64,000 bases of DNA from assembly GCF_008806595.1 (NCBI RefSeq), contig NZ_VZRB01000007.1, positions 248,001 through 312,000 of the forward strand, read 5' to 3'. Source of the DNA: Streptomyces luteolifulvus (lineage in GTDB: Bacteria; Actinomycetota; Actinomycetes; Streptomycetales; Streptomycetaceae). Positions within the stretch are counted from its first letter, which is position 1; every line of letters begins with the position of its first letter. Shown here one piece after another: positions 8,063-14,847 of the stretch. The translations under genes and the position numbers were made by a program. Under the pieces are notes generated by a model that had not been told where the DNA came from, did no database searches, and saw only the letters and a list, made by a program, of their open reading frames with translations.

Positions 8063-9628
8063 CTAGACCGTCGGCCACATGCTCTTGCCGGCCGCCAGTG
8101 CGCCCTTGCCGTCGCCTGCGTACAGGCGCAGGTCGCCGTTGGCCCACACTGCGGCGACGTCGGCCTTGCCGTCGCCGTTGAAGTCACCGCCCATCACGGA
8201 GCGCATGGTGCCCCAGCTCTTGTCCGGCCACATGGAGCGGGCCTTGTCGAAGGTGCCGTCGGCCTTGCCCGAGTAGAGGTGCAGGGCCCCGTCGGCTGCG
8301 ACGGCGGCGATGTCGTCGCGCCCGTCACCGGTGAAGTCGGCCGTGGCGATGTGCTTCTTCTTCCATGTCTTGTCCGGCCACATCGCCTTCTTCTGGTTCA
8401 CCAGTTTGCCGTTGGCGTCCCGCTTGTAGGTGTAGAGGGAGCCGTCGGGCCACTGGAAGAGCAGGGTGTCGCGGCCTGCGGTGCCGGTGCGCAGGGCGGC
8501 GACGGGCAGGCCGTTCTTCCAGGTGGCGTCCGTCCACAGTGCGGTCCGGTCCCAGACAAAGGGCCCCACACGCCGCTTCAGCAGGGTGAGGCTGCCGTCG
8601 CCCGCGACCGAGATCATTTCGAGCCCGCGCGCCGTGTCGAAGTCCCCGGCGACGAGGTCCTTCTGGGCGCCGCGTCCGACGATGGGCAGGAACGCGCCGT
8701 ACTCCAGCGTGCCGTCGGGACGGCCGTAGAAGGCCTGGACCGTGTCGTTCACGAGGCGTGTGGCGATGTCCGTACGGCCGTCGTCGTTGAAGTCACCGGC
8801 GGTCATGACGTCGGTGATGTACTTCTGACGGCTCGACAGCCGGACCTGCTGCACCCAGCCGGCGATGTCGTCGACGCGGGTGGCGACGGCTCCGGTGCGG
8901 GTCTCCTCCGAGTTGAAGCACCCGCCGTCCCAGGCGGCGCTGACGACGCCGACGACCCCGCCGTCGGCGTCGAGCACCGGACCGCCGGCGTCTCCCTTGC
9001 ACAGGGCGCCACCGGTCGCGGCGGGCGACATCGCAAGGCTCGTGGGATTCACGAGGTCCACGCCGAAGGAGCCGGTGTGAGCGCGCTCGGGTGTCCACTC
9101 GAGCTTGGTGCGGCCATAGCCGATCGCCCGGAGCCGGTCGCCCTGGACCGGAGCGGCACCGGAGACATGGGCGGTGGAGGCGTCGGGGAACGGTCCGTCC
9201 AGCGGGTTGTCGGTGGTGGCCAGATTGTCGAGGCGCGCCATGACCAGGTCCCGCCCCGGGTACGGGACGATCTCCATGACCCGCTGTCTGACCTCGGCCG
9301 CGGCCGTGGGCTTGTTGCCGTCGATGGTCACCAGGGTGAGGAAGGGAGGAGCGCCCTTGGTGAGGGTGGTCGCGTGCTGGGGGTCGGCGGCGAAGCAGCT
9401 CGCGGCGGTGAGCACCCACTGGCCGTCGACCAGGGTACCGGAGCAGCTGCGTTCGTTGTCGGTGCCGCCCGCGATGTGGAGCTTCACCGCGAACTGGTCG
9501 GCGTTGTCGGCAACTTGGTCGCCGACAACGGACTGGGCCGGGGCCGCGGCCAGCAGGCCGGTGGTGAGGCCGGCCGCCACGACTCCGGTGAGCCACACCA
9601 TGCGCATCCCGCGCGGACGGGCGTTCAT
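8063..9628 (-). CDS. Secreted trypsin-fold pseudoprotease with C-terminal FG-GAP/VCBS repeats
   Basis: A 521-residue exported protein. A basic N-terminus, the hydrophobic run MVWLTGVVAAGLTTGLLAA and an APAQS cleavage region form a Sec signal. Residues about 35-255 follow the S1 trypsin fold, but two catalytic positions are changed: the His motif reads LTAASC instead of TAAHC, and the Ser motif reads CKGDAGGP instead of GDSGGP. The Asp region (GRDLVMARLD) remains. From about residue 265 onward there are FG-GAP/VCBS calcium-binding repeats such as DFNDDGRTDIA, DFTGDGRDDIAAVA and DFNGDGKADVAAVW, with a recurring MWPDKSW-type motif. The ATG at 9628 follows GAGGA by 7 nt. It is probably a binding or adhesion protein, not an enzyme. 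Confidence 0.85.
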   Translation of the reverse strand: MNARPRGMRMVWLTGVVAAGLTTGLLAAAPAQSVVGDQVADNADQFAVKLHIAGGTDNERSCSGTLVDGQWVLTAASCFAADPQHATTLTKGAPPFLTLVTIDGNKPTAAAEVRQRVMEIVPYPGRDLVMARLDNLATTDNPLDGPFPDASTAHVSGAAPVQGDRLRAIGYGRTKLEWTPERAHTGSFGVDLVNPTSLAMSPAATGGALCKGDAGGPVLDADGGVVGVVSAAWDGGCFNSEETRTGAVATRVDDIAGWVQQVRLSSRQKYITDVMTAGDFNDDGRTDIATRLVNDTVQAFYGRPDGTLEYGAFLPIVGRGAQKDLVAGDFDTARGLEMISVAGDGSLTLLKRRVGPFVWDRTALWTDATWKNGLPVAALRTGTAGRDTLLFQWPDGSLYTYKRDANGKLVNQKKAMWPDKTWKKKHIATADFTGDGRDDIAAVAADGALHLYSGKADGTFDKARSMWPDKSWGTMRSVMGGDFNGDGKADVAAVWANGDLRLYAGDGKGALAAGKSMWPTV

Positions 9629-9749
9629 CACGATTTCCTCGCATCGGAGTGTCTGTCTCCGCGTGCGGCGATGGCCGTGCGGAAGAAGCTGCGGACGTGC
9701 CTGTCGGAGCCCTCGTGGTGCGACGCACGCGCCGGGGGCGTCCGGCGGA

Positions 9750-10256
9750 TCACCCGGTCACCCGGAGTTCGACGAGCACCGACCGGGCTCCGCCGGGAAT
9801 CCCTTCGCCGACGGACTCCCATCCGCCCTGGGGAACGTTGACCGAGGTGGTCTGGCCGTTGGCCGTGAGATCGGCGCGTACCGGGTGATCCGCGGCCTCC
9901 ACGGCGAAGACCCTCGGGAGTTCCAGAGTGAGGCGGCCGCTCTTGCCGATGGCCCGGAAGCAGTAGGTGCCCGCACGGTTGGCGGAGGTGTCCTCCACCG
10001 TCAGCACCCGGATCTGCTGAGCGGCCCGATCGCAGTCGGCCAGCAGAATGCGGCCGTCGCCCTTCTTCAGCTTGATGCCTTTTTCGGTCAGTATTCGGTC
10101 GGCGCCGGGATAACTGTAATCCTCTACCGCGGCAGGCGGGGTCGAGCCCCCCGGAGATTGCGGTGGATCGTCGGCGGAGGCCACGGAAATTCCGGTTAGC
10201 GTGGCGCACGCGACCACGATTCCGGAGACAATGATATTTCGGGCGCGGAAAGGCAC
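9750..10256 (-). CDS. Small secreted protein of unknown function
   Basis: A 168-residue protein. The GTG at 10256 is chosen because GGAAGGGA lies 7 nt upstream and the resulting N-terminus (basic, then IIVSGIVVACATLTGISVASA) is a signal peptide cleaved near SVASADD. The mature part is predicted mostly beta, with two cysteines (in LADCDRAAQQ and GTYCFRAIG) that could form a disulfide, and it ends in a beta-rich domain (TANGQTTSVNVPQGGWESVG). It lies 121 bp upstream of the pseudoprotease gene on the same strand and divergent from the ALF-repeat toxin. I do not recognise a named family. Confidence 0.75.
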   Translation of the reverse strand: MPFRARNIIVSGIVVACATLTGISVASADDPPQSPGGSTPPAAVEDYSYPGADRILTEKGIKLKKGDGRILLADCDRAAQQIRVLTVEDTSANRAGTYCFRAIGKSGRLTLELPRVFAVEAADHPVRADLTANGQTTSVNVPQGGWESVGEGIPGGARSVLVELRVTG

Positions 10257-10691
10257 CGAAGAGTCCCTTCCGGCGCGGCTCCTCGCATGGCGAGGCCCCC
10301 GCCAGGATGCTATTGGAAAAGAGAAATACATGGGCCGCGACCGTCGACGGTCGCCAGATATGCCCTGATCAGCCGAGCGCGCGCAGGCGCGTCGGACCCC
10401 CGTTCAACCCCCTGAAGATTAAGGCCCGGTGAAGCCTTCGGCTGGTCAGGCCGACGCCACCAAAGCAAAGTCAAGGCATAGCTTAGACATAGCGATAGCC
10501 AACGTCAACATGCATTTGCCGGCCGCCTCACCGAAGCCCGTGACCCACGCCAAAAAATCCCGTTTCGCCCGATCTGCGAACCTCCCGGATATTGGGCGTC
10601 TCACGTCGTGAAGCCAGGACTATGCTTACCCGTCGACCATTCGGCGACTCGCTTTTCGGGGGTCGTCGCCGATTACTTGGACGGGTGTTCA
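10257..10691. other. 435-bp divergent control region with lower GC
   Basis: This gap separates the small secreted protein gene (minus) from the ALF-repeat toxin gene (plus). It is visibly more AT-rich than its surroundings, for example around 10470-10500 and 10540-10580, as expected for promoters in both directions. It carries one perfect 18-bp palindrome, listed separately. No convincing gene is seen in it. Confidence 0.6.
10337..10354. promoter_or_regulatory. Perfect 18-bp palindrome, candidate operator
   Basis: GCGACCGTCGACGGTCGC is its own reverse complement with no central spacer. It lies 81 bp upstream of the minus-strand secreted protein start (10256) and 337 bp upstream of the toxin start. 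A perfect palindrome of this length is typical of homodimeric repressor sites; the cognate regulator is not in the window. Confidence 0.5.
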
Positions 10692-13600
10692 GTGAATCGA
10701 AGAACTGACCAGCTCGATACCACCGGGAAAGCGACACGCGTCGTACGCAGAACCGCACTGACTCTGCTTCCCCTCGCCCTCGCCGTCGGCCTCCTGGGCT
10801 CGCCGCCCGCCGCTGCCGCGGCTCCCCAGGACAGCGTCCGGATCACCGCCGCGGCCGGCGCCGCGGCCGGCGCCGCCGACCGCGGCCTGGTCGTCGACTA
10901 CTGGAAGGCGGGCGGCCCGGGCGTCAAGGCGGCCGCCGAGGCGGCGCTCACCGGGAGCGACGCCGACGTACGGGCATTCCTCTCGAGCGTGGACGACCTG
11001 GCCTTCCAGGACGAGCGGGTCAGCACGGCCCAACTCGCCTCGGTGGGCGGTCCGGAGCTGCTGACCGCGGCCCGTGCGGCGCTCGGGGGAACCCGCGAGG
11101 AGCTGGAGACATTCCTGAGCTGGGGCTGGGAAGCCCCGATGCAACAGGACAACCGGGTCCGGGTCGCCCAGATCATCGACACCGGCGGCCCCAATGTGCA
11201 GGACGCCGGACGGGCCGCGCTGAAGGGCTCGCCCGACGACGTCAGGACGTTCCTCACCGAGGGCCAGTACCTCCAGCGTGAGCAGGACGAGCGGGTCCAG
11301 CTCGTCCAGATCGTCAGCGTGGGCGGCACCAATGTGCGCGCGGCCGGGCGCATCGCGCTGGCCGGCAGCGCCGCCGACATCCGGGAGTTCCTGGAGGTCG
11401 GCCAGTTCGTCGCCCGGGCCAAGGACCAGGAGCACGCGACCGTCGCCGAACTCGCCCAGCAGGCGAAGGAGGCGGGCAGGCAGGCCGCCAAGGAGACCGC
11501 GGCGGCCAGGACCGAGTCCGCCAAGGCGGTGAAGGCCTCGCAGCTCGCGAAGGAGGCCGCGCTGGAGGCCGAGGCGGAGGCGAAGGCCGCCAAGAACGAC
11601 ACCGGCAGGGCCGCCCGTGCCGCCAAACGGGCCGCCACCGCGGCGTCCCAGGCCGCCGCCTCCGCGCAGCGGGCGATCGACGCGGCCAGCGCCGCGAACA
11701 ACTCGGCACGGGTGGCCGCCAATGCGGCCGCGCAGGCGGCCGCCGCCGCGGCCGGTGCCTCGCAGGCCGCCTCCCGGGCCCGCAGCGCCGCCGCCGACGC
11801 CGCCGTGGACGCCAGGAACGCGAATGCCGCGCGCAAGGCGGCCGAGGACGCCGAGAAGGCCGCCAAGGGCGCCGACCTCGCCGCCGACGCCGCCGACGAG
11901 GCGGCCAAGGCAGCCGACGCGGCGGGCGACGCCGCCAGTTCCGCGGCCAGCGCCGGCGCCAATGCCAACGCCGCCGCCAACGCCGCGGTCGAGGCCGGCA
12001 ACTATGCGGGCCAGTCGAGCGCGGCCGCAGCCGAGGCGCGCGCCGCGGCCGCAGCGGCCAGGCGCCACGCGGCCGAGGCCAACCGTGCCGCTGCCGCCGC
12101 CGAGGCCCTGGCCCGCAAGGCGGCCACCGCGGCCCGTGAAGCCCGCGACGCCGCGAAGTCGGCGTCCACGCACGCCACCAACGCGGCCAAGGCGGCCAGG
12201 GACGCGGCCGAACACGGCGTTGACGCGGCGAAGGCGGCAGCCAGGTCCACGGAGCACGCCAACGCCGCCACCACGGCCGCGAACGCTGCCACCACCGCCG
12301 TGACCAAGGCCCAGAACGTGTTCAAGCTCGCCCGCGAGGTAGAGGCCGAGGAACTGCTCGGCCGCACCAACGCGGGCATCGAACGGGCCAAGGACGACAA
12401 GGCCGGGTACGACGCCCGCACCGCCGCCCAGTCGGAGCGGGTGAAGGCCGCCAAGGACCGGGACAGCGAACGGGACCGGCTGGTGGCCGCGGCCGACAAG
12501 CCCGGCGCCGACCTCGCGGCCGTCGCCGACCAGGGCCGCGACCTGGCCGTCCTCGTGATGAAGAACGGCACGGCCTGGGGCCGCGCCACGGCAGAGGCCG
12601 CCCTGGGCGGCCCCGACGAGGTCGTCGTCGACTATCTGCGCAACGGCTGGAAGACCGCCGAGCAGCAGGACGACCGCTCCTACGTCGAGCGCCTCGCCGA
12701 GGAGAGCGCGGACAAGGGCGTGCGCGAGGCTGCCGAGGCCGCCCTCGACGGCGATGCCGCCGCCGTCACCGAGTTCATCGACAACGGGCAGTACCAGGCC
12801 GGCGCCGAAGGCATGCGCGTCGCCGTCGCCCAGGTCCTCTCGAACGCCGGTCCCATCCTCACCGAGACCGGCCGCACGGCCCTCGCCACCGGGGACCCGA
12901 AGAAGTACAGCGAGTTCCTGGTCACGACACAGCACACCGCACGGACCCAGGACGAGCGGGTCCGGGCCGCGCAGCTGATCGACAGCGGCAGTCCCGAGGT
13001 GAGGTCGGCGGCGCGGATCGCGCTGGAGGGCTCGCCCCAGGTGCTGCACGCGTTCATCGTCTCCGGCCAGTACAAGGCCCAGCGCAAGGACTATCTGGCC
13101 GCCACGCATGTGGCCCAGGTCCAGAAGCTGATCTCGGACGCGGCGAAGGTCGCGGCCACCGCGCAGCAGAACGCCGCGACCGCCCAGAAGGTCGCCGCCA
13201 CCGCACGCAAGGCGGCCGACCAGGCCAAGGAATGGGCCAAGAAGGCCAACGACTCCGCGACCAAGGCCAAGGGGTACGCCGATCAGGCCGACAAGTACGC
13301 CAAGGACGCCGAGGCGTCCGCGGCGCAGGCCGCCGCGTCCGCCAGGACGGCTCGGGACGCCGCCAACCGCGCGGACGCCGACGCGTCGAGGGCCGCGAAG
13401 TCGGCGGCCGACGCCACGCTCTCGTCCGAGTCCGCCCAGGCCTCCGCTTCGACCGCGGCGTACTACGCCGACGAGGCACGCAAGTCGGCGGTCGCGGCGG
13501 GCAAGGACGCGGACGCCGCGCTCAAGGCGGCCACGGATGCCTTCACCGTCGCGGTCAAGAAGTACCGCGAGGAGGAGGAGGCGCGGCGCAAGGCCGCCGT

Positions 13601-14348
13601 CGAGGCCAAGGAGAAGGCCGAGAAGGCCGAGAACGGGCCGAGCGCCGCCGAGATCTACCGCTGCGGGCAGGCGTTCATCCCGTGCGACCCGCAGGGTTTC
13701 GCCCGCTGGTGCCAGCACCAGGAGGTCTACTGCGACATCCTGGCGCACGGCAAGGAGTTCGGCGACGCGATGGAGGAGCTCTGGAACGCCGAGAAGGAGC
13801 TCCTGGGCATCAGCCAGCTCGACGATTGCCTCCAGAACAAGGACTTCGACTCCTGCAAGGGCCTCGCGGTGGACGCCCTCCTCAGCGGCAAGCTGAAGGT
13901 GCTGGACCGTCTGTACGACGAACTGAAGCTGCTGAAGCGCGGCTGCAAGATCGTCGACAAGGCGCCCCTGCGGAAGGCGCCCCTGCGGAAGGGAACGAGG
14001 GCCGGCTTCAGCACCGCTGCCGCCGCGGCGGCGGGGGGAGTGCCGTGCGGGGAGCACAAGGTCCCGGGGCTGCCCCGGGATGTCTCGGAGATCCCCGACT
14101 CCTTCGGCTGTGAGGCCTGCGCCCAGAAGATCAAGAGGAGTCTCGGGGGCGGCAAGCTCGTCACCATCAAACCGACGGAGGAGTTGATCCTTCCCAAGTA
14201 CCGGGGCAAGGACGCGGGCTGGTATCACCACGTGGTGGTGGTCTACAACGGCCGGGTCTACGACGCCTGGACCGGGCGGGGCGGCGAGACCATTGCAGAG
14301 TACAAAGCACAATGGACACGGCCGGACAAGATCGACTTCGGTTTCTAG
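10692..14348 (+). CDS. Exported ALF-repeat polymorphic toxin with papain-like C-terminal domain
   Basis: A 1218-residue protein from the GTG at 10692, which gives a signal peptide (RRTALTLLPLALAVGLLGS, cleavage near AAAAAPQDS). Four ALF repeats follow (each roughly AGGPGVKAAAEAALTGSDAD then VRAFL), then about 300 residues of alanine-rich coiled coil, four more ALF repeats (about residues 605-790), a second coiled coil to about 980, and a cysteine-bearing linker (RCGQAFIPCDPQGFARWCQ). The last 100 residues look like a papain-fold toxin: C1140 or C1143 in FGCEACAQKI, H1179/H1180 in WYHHVVVVYNG and D1191 in RVYDAWTG would form a Cys-His-Asp triad. A 15-bp tandem duplication (KAPLRKAPLRK) precedes it. 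ALF repeats are Pfam-type short repeats of secreted streptomycete proteins; the toxin call is an inference. Confidence 0.82.
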   Translation: MNRRTDQLDTTGKATRVVRRTALTLLPLALAVGLLGSPPAAAAAPQDSVRITAAAGAAAGAADRGLVVDYWKAGGPGVKAAAEAALTGSDADVRAFLSSVDDLAFQDERVSTAQLASVGGPELLTAARAALGGTREELETFLSWGWEAPMQQDNRVRVAQIIDTGGPNVQDAGRAALKGSPDDVRTFLTEGQYLQREQDERVQLVQIVSVGGTNVRAAGRIALAGSAADIREFLEVGQFVARAKDQEHATVAELAQQAKEAGRQAAKETAAARTESAKAVKASQLAKEAALEAEAEAKAAKNDTGRAARAAKRAATAASQAAASAQRAIDAASAANNSARVAANAAAQAAAAAAGASQAASRARSAAADAAVDARNANAARKAAEDAEKAAKGADLAADAADEAAKAADAAGDAASSAASAGANANAAANAAVEAGNYAGQSSAAAAEARAAAAAARRHAAEANRAAAAAEALARKAATAAREARDAAKSASTHATNAAKAARDAAEHGVDAAKAAARSTEHANAATTAANAATTAVTKAQNVFKLAREVEAEELLGRTNAGIERAKDDKAGYDARTAAQSERVKAAKDRDSERDRLVAAADKPGADLAAVADQGRDLAVLVMKNGTAWGRATAEAALGGPDEVVVDYLRNGWKTAEQQDDRSYVERLAEESADKGVREAAEAALDGDAAAVTEFIDNGQYQAGAEGMRVAVAQVLSNAGPILTETGRTALATGDPKKYSEFLVTTQHTARTQDERVRAAQLIDSGSPEVRSAARIALEGSPQVLHAFIVSGQYKAQRKDYLAATHVAQVQKLISDAAKVAATAQQNAATAQKVAATARKAADQAKEWAKKANDSATKAKGYADQADKYAKDAEASAAQAAASARTARDAANRADADASRAAKSAADATLSSESAQASASTAAYYADEARKSAVAAGKDADAALKAATDAFTVAVKKYREEEEARRKAAVEAKEKAEKAENGPSAAEIYRCGQAFIPCDPQGFARWCQHQEVYCDILAHGKEFGDAMEELWNAEKELLGISQLDDCLQNKDFDSCKGLAVDALLSGKLKVLDRLYDELKLLKRGCKIVDKAPLRKAPLRKGTRAGFSTAAAAAAGGVPCGEHKVPGLPRDVSEIPDSFGCEACAQKIKRSLGGGKLVTIKPTEELILPKYRGKDAGWYHHVVVVYNGRVYDAWTGRGGETIAEYKAQWTRPDKIDFGF

Positions 14349-14355
14349 GAGACAA

Positions 14356-14745
14356 GTGAACGACAAGGAGTTCATCGAGGCGATCCGCGACCACCCGGAA
14401 GGATTCGGCCTGAACGGCACCTACTACCCGACCGCCATCTTCCTCACGGGGATCGACATCGGCAGGTCGGGCGGGCTGTTCCGCGGCTTCAGGGAGTGGC
14501 TGGTGGTGCGCAGGGGCGAGCTCAACAGCCTCTACTGGCATCAGCTCGTCCTCCTGGATGTGTTCCCCGACATGAGGCTCCAGGGCTGGAAGAACCCGGA
14601 CCACCTGACCCCGGACCAGCACCACGAGGCCGTGGAGCACCTGTTCTCGCTCGTCCTCGAATTCCTGGACGTACGGAGCGATCCGCGCCAGCTGGGCCGC
14701 ATGTACACGCAGTACGAGGCCATGTACGCGCATATCCAGGGATAG
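14356..14745 (+). CDS. Probable immunity protein for the ALF-repeat toxin
   Basis: A 129-residue soluble protein without signal peptide or membrane segment. The GTG at 14356 is set by AGGAG 4 nt upstream, leaving only 7 bp after the toxin stop, so the two genes are surely cotranscribed and probably translationally linked. It is acidic and mixed alpha-beta, with a motif-rich centre FREWLVVRRGELNSLYWHQL. I recognise no named family. The position directly after a C-terminal toxin domain, the small size and the cytoplasmic nature are the standard features of a cognate immunity protein. Confidence 0.7.
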   Translation: MNDKEFIEAIRDHPEGFGLNGTYYPTAIFLTGIDIGRSGGLFRGFREWLVVRRGELNSLYWHQLVLLDVFPDMRLQGWKNPDHLTPDQHHEAVEHLFSLVLEFLDVRSDPRQLGRMYTQYEAMYAHIQG

Positions 14746-14752
14746 GCGGAAG

Positions 14753-14770
14753 CGGTCGGAGGTCCGACCG
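14753..14770. repeat. 8-bp-arm inverted repeat after the immunity gene
   Basis: CGGTCGGA and TCCGACCG flank a two-base centre, starting 8 bp after the immunity stop. It lies immediately before a much longer terminator hairpin and may simply stabilise the mRNA 3' end. Confidence 0.4.
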
Positions 14771-14777
14771 TGAAGAA

Positions 14778-14812
14778 GGCCGCCCCACCGGAAATCCTCC
14801 GGTGGGGCGGCC
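14778..14812 (+). terminator. Strong intrinsic-type terminator of the toxin/immunity operon
   Basis: A perfect 15-bp stem (GGCCGCCCCACCGGA with TCCGGTGGGGCGGCC) around a 5-nt loop, followed by GTTCGTTTCTT. It lies between the immunity gene and the convergent sacsin-like gene and could serve both. Confidence 0.8.
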
Positions 14813-14840
14813 GTTCGTTTCTTGGGCGGCCGTTCGTTTC
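14805..14840. repeat. 17-bp direct repeat at the terminator
   Basis: GGGCGGCCGTTCGTTTC occurs at 14805-14821 and again at 14824-14840 with two bases between. The first copy forms the right side of the terminator stem and its T-rich tail, so the repeat looks like a local duplication of the terminator end. Confidence 0.6.
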
Positions 14841-14847
14841 GGTGGGC

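Noticed and set aside
8059..8074. CTAGAC sequence resembling a DasR site
   Set aside because: Only 11 of 16 positions match and the core is simply the stop codon of the secreted protein gene.
10689..14420. Minus-strand ORF of 1243 residues opposite the ALF toxin gene
   Set aside because: It is the mirror of a high-GC gene with biased third positions. Its translation is a Gly/Arg/Leu-rich composition with no recognisable family, and the plus-strand gene has a signal peptide, repeats and a ribosome-binding site for its partner.
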